64,000 nucleotides of DNA from Thinopyrum elongatum. Lineage: Eukaryota > Streptophyta > Magnoliopsida > Poales > Poaceae. This document shows positions 53,205 through 64,000 of the stretch, in pieces. The notes beneath the pieces are model-generated. The model saw nothing but the letters and a program-made list of their open reading frames with translations, did not search any database and was not told where the DNA came from. The stretch lies in NCBI GenBank assembly GCA_011799875.1, contig CM022299.1, positions 33,004,755 to 33,068,754 on the forward strand, written 5' to 3'. The position numbers were made by a program, and so were the translations under genes. Within the stretch, counting starts at the first letter, position 1. The number at the start of each line of letters is the position of its first letter.

Positions 53205-54293
53205 CTATTTAAGAACCCATACTGTATTTATGTATTCAATATGCTTTTCCGTGAAGCTCGGTGCATAGAAATTTAGTGTGGACGTAGTTGAATTTGCACA
53301 TTTTAGCTGGAACAAAGCTCCGATGGTAGGATCGCAAATCGTAGAATGATAACTATTAGAATCGTAGAAACATAGCAGTACCATTTTACATTTAAATCTT
53401 TCACACAACATGTTGACGAAAAAGGGTTTCCCCCAGCTTTGTATTACAAAGCAACCAACCGATACAACGAACGTTAGGTGCTGGGGCGAAAGCAGCACAG
53501 ACACGCAAAAAAAAAAAACAAAAGTGAAAACAAAAGGAACAAATGCCGACAACGGCGGATCGACAAAAACGAAGAAGCCTCGCGACCGCTGCGCCCACCA
53601 TAGATCTCCCACCAAGCTCCTAGACTCCGAAATGCCGGTACCAATCAACACCTCCAGGAAGGGATGCGACGATGAAGACGCTGCTGCCAAGCGTTTCCCC
53701 CGATACTCGACGAGGAGAGAAGAAGGGTAGCCCCCGATGCCCTCCAGGAAGGTCCGGCGGCACCCTCAAGCGCCACCACGTCGGTGCCAGCCAGGCCGAC
53801 AGGAATTTCTCCCGATCCCAACCATCACCTCGGGCGCTCCGGAGCCCACCACCAAACCGACCACCACCCTGCGCCAACACGGTCTTGAAGCTTCTCACGC
53901 CGTCTCACCACAGCACCATGAAGTGAGGTCTGCACACCGAAGAAGAGGAGCCGGGACTAGAAGCAGCAGCACCGTCGGCGACGGTAGCCGACTGGACGCA
54001 GTAGCAGGAGCATACCAGGCCCGTGGGCCCACAGGCCCGGCCGGGCCCTCCTAGGCCCGTAAAGCTCCCACCTTCGCGCTGCAGCAGGCACAACGTCGGC
54101 GTCGCCGCCCCCGGTCCGAGCTGCTCCTCTTCCTCACCACACAGAGGACAATGAAGCCACGCCGGGGACCGACCCGCTAAGACCCAGATGGGGCCCGCAG
54201 GGCCCAGATCTGAGCTGGGGACGCGCCGCCGGCCACCCCGCGCCACCACGCTGCCCCGCCGCCAAGGAGCTGCGCCGCCTGCCACCCCGCCGG
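53205..54293 (-). other. Possible LINE 3' region and GC-rich repeat
   Basis: On the minus strand near 53470-53420, 'ttgtaatacaaagctggggg' followed by 'aaaccctttttc' resembles the 3' tails of Triticeae LINEs. The plus side has an A-rich run at 53507-53520. The GC-rich part (53560-54290) is open in several frames by composition and I assign no gene. The segment ends at the Angela LTR edge, with GCCGG as the last five bases. Confidence 0.35.
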
Positions 54294-54390
54294 TGTTGGG
54301 GAACGTGGCATGGAAAACAAAAAAATTTCTACGCACACGCAAGATCTATCCATGGAGATGCATAGCTACGAGAGGGGAGAGTGTGTCTAC
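54294..54390 (-). repeat. Angela 3' LTR, segment 1
   Basis: Matches 63514-63610 of the second Angela LTR. Ends with TCTAC (54386-54390), the TSD of solo LTR B. Confidence 0.88.
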
Positions 54391-57300
54391 TGTGGCGCCC
54401 CACTTGATTACCACCGTAGGCGGATGATCGCCACACATACCAGCCCAGGAAATCACTCTGGCATGCGCGCTTACAACAAGTATCATGAACACAGGCATTT
54501 CTATTAATGGATATATAAGTCTTACATGGTATTTTATAAGAGTGATGGCAGCGGAAAAGCTCTATCTAAGGCAGCATGGTCCTGGTACGGCTCCAATCCA
54601 CTGGGATCTGACTGGGTTACTCTCCTAGCCCGCGAACGCTCCGGCTCCTCTTCGACGAACGATGGATCCTTATGTGAACCTGGCCACACTGAAGGCCGCT
54701 GAGTACTTTTGAATGTACTCGCAAGCAAACCAAACCAACATATACACCAAGTAATGCAATCCATTGCATTTAAGCATGCATTTGTTATTAGAGCATCATT
54801 AATTATCATGACATGGCATAACTAGCTTGCAATATTGAGTATCATGCCAAAGCAGGGTTATCTAGCAAGATAACTACTGAAGTAAATGTAGTAAGTTAAA
54901 GCATATTAAGTAAATATTCCGTACTCCGACATTCTCATGATCCAAATCCAATCCTAATCATGTGGTCATCCAACCACTCATCTCATAGCCATCCCATGGC
55001 TAACATATCATATTCCTGACATCATCTGATGTCTATGCATCTCCACTGTAAATCTGATAAACTAACCTCTTCCGGGTTGCCTTACAATCCTCAGAATACT
55101 CACGATCCACTGAGTACTTCAGGGCATAAGACGAGTTCTTCCATCATTATTATTACTGTTACGGTTGATCACCTAGTGAGGTCTGGACGGACTGTCCAAT
55201 ACCGTGGACGCGGCTATTCGAATAGATTCTACACTCTGCAGAGGTTGTGCACTTTACCCACACCATGGAGTACCTGACCTCGTGATCCCATTCGGGTGGA
55301 CTAGGGTTGCTCCAACGAAACCTGCCTAACCCGTGACTCCTCCACCATACCACCGGCAATCATCCTCCCCCGGAGTCCTGCCCTGGGTGGCCCCTGTGTC
55401 ACCTCGTGACACCTGCCACCATCGTGGCCAAACTAAACTGTCCCAAACGGGGACGCCGACAAATAACTCAACTGGGCTCACAAGGTTATTGTCGCCCACC
55501 GGGCCAGGGTAGCACGCATGCATAACCTTCCCTAGTTGGTGGTACCGATAAAAGAGCACGTGATCAGACCAAGTCAAGGCGTCCCATTCCGGCAAATGTG
55601 GCTGCACGGATAAGTCCGGATAGGTGTCTCTGGATCAACCGACTAGGTTTAGTTGGCAAGTACTTAACAGGCATGGATATTCATCATGAATAACTTAACA
55701 TGGTGGTAACTATGTATGAGGTAACAACTGTGGGAACATAACAACCTATCTCCATATAGCATCACAATGAGTCATTAGTGAAACAAGATTTAAATGGCAA
55801 GTTATCACTTTACAAGTACTAGCTGTAAGTTACGACCATCGGAACCCTTGCATAAAACCGGCAAAGAAACCAGTAGCCACCAAAACGGTCTTTACAACTC
55901 AGATCTGGGACGTTGCCGGAATAACTCAACCCCGGCTCAAGACGGCTGGAAAGTAGCTCAGAGCATGAGACGGTGTTCATAAAAAGAATGTAGCAGTTCC
56001 CTAAGATGACCGAAAAACAGCTCAGAGCATAGGGTCACTACTACAGAAAGAAATTCAACAACTGCCCGAGATGGCCGAAAAACAGCTCAGAACACGGCCA
56101 GTTGTTGAAAAGAGAACATAAAGTCGGCATGCACCCCGGACGGCCGAAGGAAGCTCAGACATAGGCGTGGTGCCGTCATCGAAGAAAGTGCAAGCAATGG
56201 TTTGTCGAAGTCACATACAGTTCACCACTACACATACAAGCATAAGTATAATAATTTGAACACGCAAGAATAACACAGAGCAATGCTTTAGGGCATATAT
56301 CAGATGGTCGGCTTGCCTGGGGGTCGAAGAATACTCCGGGGAGAAGTGCGATGAAGCCGCGGAAGAATTCGCCGGAAAGGATTCCCTCTCAGAGGGGGCT
56401 GATAGAGGGCAAGGGTAAAATGGTCATTTTTAGAATGTGTAAACATTATGAAAATGATTCCATCGGAATGGGCTCGTCGAACTGAAGATGTGAGCGTTGG
56501 TTTCATCTGATTCGGAGTTACGAGCAAAAAGATATAATGGTTTCTTCTGCCAGGGACCAATCTGCAAAGAAATATTTTCAACCGGGTCCCTATCAGCTCG
56601 GCTGGTCGCGCACTTTGAGGAAATACGTTTACCAATGGGGAAGACATACTAGTCGCCGGGCGCCTCCACTTAGCTGACTAGACCAGCCCTTGTGACGCTT
56701 ATAGGCGGGTGCCACCTCGTCCTCTCTCTCCTCCAGCTCTCTCCCTTATTCTCCCCCGCGGCAACAGAGGCAGAGGCTAGGCCGCGCGGCACCGGCGCTC
56801 GTTCCGGCGACTTAGGTCACCTCCGGCGAGGCCCTGACCATAGGAATGCTCCTCGTGGAGCGGCGCATCCAGGAGATGGCTCCACGAGCGCCGAGGATGG
56901 CCGGTGATGCGGCTGCGTGCGGTGGCAGGGGTCGCCGGCTCGTGGCAAGGGAGGAGCTTAGGTGGCTGAATGGGTCGAACGAGGGGGTGGGCGAGCTCCC
57001 CGGAGCATAGCGCGCTTGTTGGTGAGCTCAGACAGAGCCGGCGACGGCCGATGTGCCCGAATTTGGGAGGGCGACGGCGGCAGCCATGGCGGCGATATGG
57101 TGGCAGGGGGAATTCCGGCGAGGACTAGAGTGGTCGGGGAGGGCTCTGGGAGAGAGGAGAGGCTGGTGGTGAGGTTGAGTGACTCGGGGAGAGCACGGCC
57201 GTGGCTATATATAGCCGGACGGGCTCGCCGGATAAGCTCGGCCGCGGTGGCGATCTTAGCCGCGCACTGGAGCTCCGGAGCAACGTGGCTGGACGGTAGC

Positions 57301-58890
57301 GGTGTCGAGCAGCTTCGGGGAGGAGCAGGGAAGGTGAGCTGGGCTTCGGGAAGCCTCGGGCGTGGCTGCATACAGCGGCGCACGCACGACACAGTGGCGG
57401 AGCAGAGGTGCTCGTCACGGTGCGACGGAGAAGAGGATGGAGGGGGAAGAAGCTAGAGGAGGGGTACGTGGACGGTGGGAAGGTGGTCGGCACGCCTGGA
57501 CAAGCTCAGGCCACCGGAGTCGTCCTGTCCGACAAGATCCGACCGGCAGAGCGCGGCCATGGCAAGCCATCCACATGGTCACCGCGTGCACTGGCGCACA
57601 CGGGCCACGCAGGGCTGGCCATCCTTGTCCTTGGTGTCGACCTGACGTCCAGGATACCATCTAAATCTTTGGATTGGTCCCAGCTCTCCTGGAATTGAGT
57701 TGAGGGCTCTAGAAGCAACCCTGTCAGCAGGTGTTTGAGATGGTTTCTGGAGAGATCACTGAGTGGAAGGAGCTGGAACTTGGCATGCAGCTATGATCTA
57801 CCAGGGTGAAGGCCCTGGTAAATTTTCAGGTCATTTGGATAAGAATTGAGGGTACTTGCTGTAGAATGGACCCCATTGGTCAGAAATGAGATGAGTTTGC
57901 TGGGATCAAATGGCTAGATGGATATGGCTCAAACTTGGTGGAGTGTGATGATTTGAATATATGGAGACGCAGGAAAAGTTTCAGCTCATTTGGAAATGCC
58001 CAAGTGGTACTTTCTTCACAGAGCTTCCAAATGGACAGAAACTTAGGAAAATTGCTGTGGAAGAATGGATAGATGGATTGAGCTGGTTTTTGGTGTCCAT
58101 GAGTGATTTGTCAATGTTAATCAACATGAAAAATTTCAGCTCAAATAGATCAAGGGTTCAAGCACTTCCTTTGCAAACTGGAAATCTGGACAGAATTTGC
58201 AAATGGATGCTGTGCTCAAACTTTGAACTATGGAACTTGGGTTCTTGATGGAAATGGTGAACATATGGATTGGATAAGCTCCACAAATTATTTGAGATTT
58301 TTCTTGGCTACCAAAATGGTAGTTCCTTTAGAAAGTGCCCAAAATGCAATATTGGCGTTAAATAGGAAAATGCAATTTTCCCTATTTAATTATGGCCATT
58401 ATTTTTATGGGAGCTCAATATGATCACAAAGAATATCTCCACAAGTTTTCATGAACTTTGGAAATGGATATATATTTTCCTGGATTTAATTCCTTTAACT
58501 GGCAGAAAAAGGAATTAATTATAGATGAAAAATATTGCAAATGACTTGGCAATATTTTTGCATATCCAGGGTTTATAGATAAAGGATGATCACTGGAAAA
58601 AGTTTTGGAGGCAGAAGATCAAAGGAAATTGGGGTTCCTTTGTAACGGAAGAGATTAGGGTTTCCCTTCCGATAACTCGGAAGGTAGGGTTCCGATGGCA
58701 AGGTCCTGAGAATATAGCTTGGGTGGCAAGGTTGGTCTGGAGAGAATCTCTGGTTGGATATGAAAGGCAAGGCTAAATGACCATCTTCATATACCCAAGA
58801 GCTGGAGAAAATCCGATAACATCGAGAAAAAAAAATGGGAGTCAAATCCCGCAAAGAAAAAAAAACAGGAGCGAAAACCAAGGTGTTACA
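54391..58890 (-). mobile_element. Solo LTR B (4.5 kb), inverted copy of solo LTR A's family
   Basis: Ends TGTGGCGCC (54391) and GGTGTTACA (58890) with exact TSD TCTAC (54386-54390, 58891-58895). No internal coding sequence, so it is a solo LTR produced by LTR-LTR recombination. A TATA-like 'ggctatatatagcc' is at 57203-57216 on the coding strand side. Long ORFs at 56958-57718 on both strands are GC-rich shadows. The uninterrupted target is visible at 63610/63611. Confidence 0.9.
55900..56180. repeat. Minisatellite within solo LTR B
   Basis: Four to five units of about 65-70 bases around 'gatg(a/g)ccgaaaaacagctcag' (cores near 56006, 56073 and 56150, with a weaker one near 55945). Solo LTR A lacks this block. 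Confidence 0.75.
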
Positions 58891-58895
58891 TCTAC

Positions 58896-59139
58896 GTACC
58901 CTCGTAAACCGTAAGGCGGAAGCGTTTATCAACGCGGTTGATGTAGTCGAACACGTTCGCGATTCTACCGATCAAGTGCCGAACATACGGTACCTCCGCG
59001 TTCAGCACACGTTCAGCTCGATGATGTCCTCGCCTTCTTGATCCAGCAAGACGGGCGAAGTAGTAGATGAGTTCTGGCAGCACGACGGTGTGGGGATGGT
59101 GGTGGTGAACTTGTTCCCGCAGGGCTTCGCCGTGCACTG
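58896..59139 (-). repeat. Angela 3' LTR, segment 2
   Basis: Between solo LTRs B and C; matches about 63611-63855. Ends with CACTG (59135-59139), the TSD of solo LTR C. Confidence 0.85.
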
Positions 59140-60168
59140 TGTCGGTGTACTAAAGTTTGGGCCCTTTAGTACCCCTTACTTGTGCACGGGCAGTTGTAGC
59201 GACACCTGCGGCGAGGCTTGGCGGGGGCAGTTGGAGACAGAATACAAGACAACGAAGACGGCGTCCAAGCCAGTAACTAGGCAGTAGAAGACAAGCTGGA
59301 GCCCCGGCAAGATCCTTGCCGGGGTGGCTCGCGAGGCCCCGGCAAGATCCTTGCCGGGACGACTTGCGAGGCACTGACAAGAACACCACCCTTGAGGTTG
59401 AGAGCTCTGACACCATCGACAATGTCAAGACCAAGGCACAGGGGCGCATGCGTAGTGGCATGCAGATCTTTGTGAAGATTGGATGACCAAGTTGCTGGCG
59501 AGACCCTCGCCAGGGACGTTTGCGAGACCCCGGCAAGATCCTTGCCGGGGACATTAACGTAGCCACGGCAAGGCCACGTCGCCCCGCCACCGCTCCAGCA
59601 CGGCGATCGACTGGCCAGCCTGGCAAGCACCTGCGTGGTGGCATGCAGATCTTCGCGAAGATCCTGCCACCGTTCCAGCGTAGCGGCCAGCCAGCCAGCC
59701 TGGCATTGCACGCCTCATCAGCCTGGATACGTGTCAAGGTGGAGTGAGGCGGCGACGGACGGGATGGGCTCTATTTCCATCCCCGATAAAGCTAGGGGGC
59801 ATGTAAGCAGCGCATTTAATGCACTTGTCCTAAGACGCCAGAGATAAGCACATTTACTATAGAACTTTACACCTCCTATGTGCCACTGTGGCAGCCCCTT
59901 GGACGTATAAAAGGAGGCCCAAGGCATACTGGAGAAGGATTCAGACTTTTTGGACTCTCCGGCCCAGCTTGCATGCATAGCTGCTAGCCGAAGCTCAAGA
60001 ACACATAATATACACACAAAGCAGGACTAGGGTTTTACGCTTCTCAGCAGCCCGAACCTGGGTAAAAATCCCTCGTGTTGATCTCTAGATCTGCTCTTCA
60101 TGCACCCCTCCCCCCTGCCAAACCGTAGAAGGGATCCACCCAATCCCATAGGTGTCGTTTCCCCGACA
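59140..60168. mobile_element. Solo LTR C (1.03 kb)
   Basis: Ends TGTCGGTGTAC and CCCCGACA (six-base inverted TGTCGG/CCGACA) with exact TSD CACTG (59135-59139, 60169-60173). No coding region; orientation uncertain, hence no strand. It contains three copies of a hairpin-forming repeat (59301, 59336, 59528). Confidence 0.85.
59301..59550. repeat. Three CCCCGGCAAG-ATC-CTTGCCGGGG hairpins
   Basis: Inverted repeats with 10-base arms and a 3-base centre at 59301-59323, 59336-59357 (last base changed) and 59528-59550, each preceded by 'gcgag(a/g)' or similar. Partial relatives lie near 59498. Confidence 0.9.
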
Positions 60169-60173
60169 CACTG

Positions 60174-61567
60174 CGAAAAAACTGGATGGAGGACTAAACT
60201 ATGGAGAGGGGTGTCGCACACGGCTAAGAGATTATCGTGGGTTGTGTGTCGCCCCCTACCTCATATATATATAGGTGGGGGGAGGGGAGGTAGCCAGGAG
60301 GCACCCCAAGGGTGGCCGCCGGCCCCCTTGGGCTCCTGCCCTCTGCCTCCCCCTTCCTTATTTGCTCGGGGGGGGGGGGTGAGCAAGGCAGGGGGAGGCC
60401 GACTCCCCACTTCCTTTTCTCCCCAAGGGCTGTAGCCTGAGGAGGGGCGCGCTAGCCCCTTGTGGGCTGGTGTGCTCCCCTCTATTGGCCCATATGGCCT
60501 ATTAACCTCCCGAGGCTTCCCGGAACCACTTCCGGTGATCCGATGGTTACCCGGTACATCCCGAAACCTTTCCGGTGTCCAAATAGCTTCGTTCTATATA
60601 TCAATCTTTACCTCCGGACCATTCCGGAGCTCCTCGTCATGTCCGTGATCTCATCCGGGACTCTGAACAACATTCGGTCACCAAATCACATAACTCATAT
60701 ATTACTATATCGTCAATGAACGTTAAGTGTGCGGACCCTACGGGTTCGACAATGATGTAGATATGGCCGAGACGCCTCCCCGGTCAATAACCAATAGAGG
60801 AACCGGGATGCCCATATTGGTTCCTACATATTCTATGAAGATCTTTATCGGTCGAACCTTATGACAACATACGTAATTCCCTTTGTCAGTCGGTATGTTA
60901 CTTGCCTGAGATTCGATCGTCGATATCTTCATACCTAGTTCAATCTCGTTACCAGCAAGTCTCTTTACTCGTTCCATAATACATCATCTCGTAACTAACT
61001 CCTTAGTCATTTTGCTTGCAAGCTTCTTGTGATGTGTATTACCGAGAGGGCCCAGAGATACCACTCCGATACACGGAGTGACAAATCCCAATCTCAATCC
61101 ATGCCAACTCAACAGACACCTTCGGAGATACCTGTAGAGCATCTTTATGATCAGCTAGTTACGTTGTGATGTTTGATAGCACTCAAGGTATTCCTCGGGT
61201 ATCCGGGAGTTGCATGATCTCATAGTCGAAGGAATATGTATTTGACATTAAGAATGCAATAGCAATAAACTGAACGATCATATGCTAAGCTAACGGATGG
61301 GTCTTGTCCATCACATCATTCTCCTAATGATGTGATCCTGTTATCAAATGACAACTCATTTCTATGGCTAGGAAACCTTAACCATCTTTTGATCAATGAG
61401 CTAGTCTAGTAGAGGCTCATTAGGGACACGGTATTTTGTTTATGTATCCACACAAGTATTTAAGTTTCCAATCAATACAATTCTAGCATGAATAATAAAC
61501 CTTTATCATGAATAAGGAAATATAATAATAACAACTTTATTACTGCCTCTAGGACATATTTCCATCA
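60174..61567 (-). repeat. Angela 3' LTR, segment 3 (U3 side)
   Basis: Contains the TATA-like 'tatatatata' near 60262-60273 (shared with 63943-63952) and the LTR start TGATGGAAATATG at 61567, where TGTTGG is usual. Short ORFs are chance. Confidence 0.85.
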
Positions 61568-61654
61568 GTCTCCCACTTGCACTAGAGTCAATAATCTAGA
61601 TTACATAGTAATGAATCTAACACCCATGGAGTCTTGTTGCTGATCATGTTTTGC

Positions 61655-62230
61655 TCACGGAAGAGGCTTAGTCAACGGGTCTGCTACATTCAAATCCGTA
61701 TGTATTTTGCAAATCTCTATGTTTCCATCCTTGACCTTTTCACGAATGGAGTTGAACCATCTCTTGATGTGTTTGGTTCTCTTATGAAGCCTGGATTCCT
61801 TCGCTAAGGCAATTGCTCCAGTGTTGTCACAAAAGATTTTCATTGGACCCGATGCACAGGGTATTACACCCAGATCAGATATGAACTCCTTCATCCAGAA
61901 TCCTTCATGTGCTGCTTCCGAAGCAGGTATGCACTCCGCTTCACACGTAGATCCCGCCACGACGCTTTGCATGGAACTGCATCAACTAACAGCTCCACCA
62001 TTCAATATAAATACGTATCTGGTTTGTGACTTAGAGTCATCCGGATCAGTGTCGAAGCCAGCATCGACGTAACCATTTATGACGAGCTCTTCGTCACCTC
62101 CATAAACGAGAAACATATCCTTGTTCTTGACCGCTGTCCAGTGATCCACTCCTGGATTACTTTGGTACCTCCCTGCCAAACTTATGGCAAGGCACACATC
62201 AGGTCTTGTACACAGCATAGCATACATGAT
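61655..62230 (-). pseudogene. RNase H of the Angela-type element, frameshifted
   Basis: Two frames: 62227-61982 ('LCTRPDVCLAISLAGRYQSN', 'VDHWTAVKNKDMFLVYGGDE') and 61972-61655 ('SVVAGSTCEAECIPASEAAH', 'IFCDNTGAIALAKESRLHKR', 'ADPLTKPLP'). These are the end of reverse transcriptase and the Copia RNase H with its Glu and Asp residues. The 'TAVKN|KDMF' junction looks like a loss of about eight codons compared with Angela-type proteins, from memory. A frame break lies near 61975. Confidence 0.82.
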
Positions 62231-62235
62231 AGAAC

Positions 62236-63135
62236 CTATGGCTGAGGCATAGGAATGACTTTCATTTTCTCTCTATCTTCTATCGTGGTCGGGCTTTGAG
62301 TCTGACTCAATTTCACACCTTGCAACACAGGCAAGAACCCTTTCTTTGACAGGTATGTGCTTTGTGAAAGTCCTATCAAGCGTCTTGATCTATCCCTATA
62401 GATCTTGATGCCCAATATATAAGCAGCTTCACCGAGGTCTTTCATTGAAAAATTCTTATTCAAGTATCCTTTTATGCTATCCAAAAATTCTATATTGTTT
62501 ACAATCAACAATATGTCATCCACATATAATATCAGAAATGCTACAGAGCTCCCACTCACTTTCTTGTAAATATAGGCTTCACCGTAAGTCTGTATAAAAC
62601 CATATGCTTTGATCACCTCATCAAAGCATCTATTCCAACTGCGAGATGCTTGCACCAGTCCATAGATGGATCGCTGGAGCTTGCACACTTTGTTAGCACC
62701 TTTAGGATCGACAAAACCTTTTGGTTGCATCATATACAACTCTTCTTTAAGAAATCCATTAAGGAATGCAGTTTTAACGTCCATTTGCATGATTTCATAA
62801 TTATAAAATGCGGCAATTGCTAACATGATTCGAATAGACTTAAGCATCGCTACGGGTGAGAAAGTCTCGTCGTAGTCAAACCCTTGAACTTGTCGAAATT
62901 CTTTTGCGACAACTCAAGCTTTGTAGGCAGTGACATTACCATCAGCATCTGTCTTCTTCTTGAAGATCCATTTATTCTCAATGGCTTGCTGGTCATCGGG
63001 CAAGTCCACCAAAGTCCACACTTTGTTCTCATACATGGATCCTATCTCAGATTTCATGGCCTCAAGCCATTTATTGGAATCTAGGGTTATCATAGCTTCT
63101 TCATAGTTCATAGGTTCACCATGGTCTAGTAACAT
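62236..63135 (-). pseudogene. Reverse transcriptase of the Angela-type element
   Basis: Frame 63135-62914 holds 'WLEAMKSEIGSMYENKVWTL' and 'QQAIENKWIFKKKTDADGNV'. After a stop and frame change come 62847-62236 'MQMDVKTAFLNGFLKEELYM' (first catalytic Asp) and 'FLILYVDDILLIVNN' (YVDD box). A gap after 'LIGLSQSTYL' suggests a ~33-base deletion relative to the family. It ends at a stop at 62236 with a shift into the next frame. It is inactive through these lesions although the catalytic motifs are intact. Confidence 0.88.
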
Positions 63136-63162
63136 GACTTCCAGGACAGGATTACCGTGCCA

Positions 63163-63513
63163 CTATGGTGCGGAACATATTCTGGTCGACCTACGAGGTT
63201 CAGTAGTAACTTGATCTAAAGTTTCATGATCAACATCATTTGCTTCCTCTCTATTTGGTGCAGGCATCACGAGAACGGTTTTCTGTGATGTGGTACTTTC
63301 CAACTCGAGAGAAGGCACAATTACCTCATCAAGTTCTACTTTCCTCCCACTCACTTCTTTTGAGAGAAACTCCTCTAGAAAGGACCCATTCTTGGCAACA
63401 AAGATCTTGCCTTCGGATCAATGGTAGAAGTTGTACCCAATAGTTTCCTTAGGGTATCCTATGAAGACGCTCTTCTCGGATTTAGGTTCGAGCTTATCAG
63501 GCTGAAGCCTTTT
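63163..63513 (-). pseudogene. Integrase C-terminal tail and linker of the Angela-type element
   Basis: Minus from 63513: 'LEPKSEKSVFIGYPKETIGY' (integrase tail), a TGA at about 63419-63417, 'EGKIFVAKNGSFLEEFLSKE', then the linker 'KVELDEVIVPSLELESTTSQ' to a stop at 63163. The catalytic core is missing, because the second Angela LTR begins at 63514. Confidence 0.82.
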
Positions 63514-64000
63514 TGTTGGGAAACGTTGCATGGAAAACAAAAAAAAATTATGCACAAGCAAGATCTATCAAGGAGATGCATATTAATGAGAGGGGAGAGT
63601 GTGTCTATGTACCCTCATAGACCGTAAGCGGAAGCGTTTAGTAACGTGGTTGATGTAGTCGAACTTCTTCGCGATCCAACCGATCGAGTACCGAACGTAC
63701 GGCACCTCCGCATTCAGCACACGTTCAGCTCAGTGACTTCCTTCGCCTTCTTGATCCAACAAGACAGCGAGGTAGTGGATGAGTTCCGGCGGCACGACGG
63801 CGTGGTGACGGTGATGGTGAAGCTATCTCCGCAAGGATTCGCCGAAGCACTACGAAAATATGACCGAGCATGTAAACGGTGGAGGGGGGCGCCGCACACG
63901 GCTAAGCAATTGTCTTGGTTGTGGTAGGCGCCCCCATCCCACATATATATAGGTGGGGGGTGAGGGGAGAGGCCAAGGGGCACCCCAAGTAGGGCTGAAT
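63514..64000 (-). mobile_element. Second Angela-type LTR, cut by window end
   Basis: Begins TGTTGGGAAACG at 63514 and follows 54294-54390, 58896-59139 and 60174-60330 without the two solo LTRs. It is preceded by CTTTT (63509-63513), a candidate TSD, and not by a primer binding site. It is therefore a separate insertion into the first element's integrase, or a recombinant, and not its 5' LTR. Confidence 0.85.

Larger units (their letters stand above)
54294..63513 (-). mobile_element. Angela-type Copia retrotransposon, 3' half (LTR plus pol), with two nested solo LTRs
   Basis: Read minus: integrase tail (63513-63355), linker, reverse transcriptase, RNase H (to 61655), polypurine tract, then 3' LTR from 61567 (TGATGGAAATATG) to 54294 (…CCCCAACA). 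The 3' LTR is interrupted by solo LTR B (54391-58890) and solo LTR C (59140-60168); without them it is about 1.74 kb. The 5' half is cut at 63513 by another Angela-type LTR. LTR text and pol linker match Angela/BARE-type elements as I know them. Confidence 0.88.

Noticed and set aside
53205..53690. 161-codon minus-strand ORF as a membrane protein gene
   Set aside because: Hydrophobic run comes from T-rich repeat sequence next to a LINE-like tail; no conserved motif or start context.
56958..57718. Overlapping long ORFs on both strands
   Set aside because: GC-rich segment of solo LTR B; frames are compositional and not matched in solo LTR A.
63514..64000. 5' LTR of the Angela element at 54294-63513
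   Set aside because: No primer binding site adjoins it; it interrupts integrase.

Overview
This is nuclear DNA of a large-genome grass. Sabrina/WHAM-like Athila elements, Angela-type Copia LTRs, and CACTA elements with the 'CACTAGTAGAAA' terminus and GGTCCCGGTT-type subterminal repeats together point to the Triticeae (wheat, Aegilops or barley relatives). I see no complete ordinary host gene. The window is a nest of transposable elements with a few gene fragments. Family names come from memory of Triticeae repeats and are inference; termini, target-site duplications (TSDs), reading frames and stop codons are read directly.

Layout. (1) 1-7791, minus strand: an Athila-lineage LTR element, gag plus protease only, tRNA-Asp primer site; its left LTR is cut by the window edge. 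(2) 7792-9023: the 3' part of a same-family LTR in the opposite orientation. (3) 9024-9964: a gag-like retroelement fragment. (4) 9965-10163 and 24779-26236, minus strand: two parts of one Copia polyprotein, split by solo LTR 'A' (10164-24778). Solo LTR A is itself split by a 10.9-kb Gypsy element (11536-22409, TSD CTTCC) with 4.2-kb LTRs, an internal deletion and a polyprotein frame with nine stops. (5) 26237-27764: repeat fragments and copy A of a direct repeat. (6) 27768-46673: CACTA-1, 18.9 kb, TSD ATA, carrying a decayed small membrane-protein gene, a decayed TNP2-type transposase, a 7-kb block of apparent host-gene fragments, and an ORF2 gene ending in a Ulp1-like protease. (7) 47607-51195: CACTA-2, 3.6 kb, TSD CCT, carrying an apparently intact four-exon gene with two B3-like regions and a 5S-rRNA-like fragment. 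(8) 51199-54293: copy B of the direct repeat, a leucine-rich-repeat receptor-like protein fragment, and a LINE-like tail. (9) 54294-63513, minus strand: the 3' part of an Angela-type Copia element whose LTR holds two solo LTRs, 'B' (54391-58890, TSD TCTAC) and 'C' (59140-60168, TSD CACTG). (10) 63514-64000: the start of a second Angela-type LTR that has neither insertion.

Insertion order, from who interrupts whom: Copia, then solo LTR A, then the Gypsy element; Angela, then solo LTRs B and C. CACTA-1 and CACTA-2 lie 0.9 kb apart and share a near-identical 5' module (terminus, subterminal repeats, TATA box, leader, first intron) but carry different genes behind it. CACTA-1's transposase looks dead, whereas the CACTA-2 gene has open, phase-matched exons.

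Limits: exon boundaries are read by eye from GT/AG sites and phase, so allow a few bases of error. No divergence values were computed and no database was searched.
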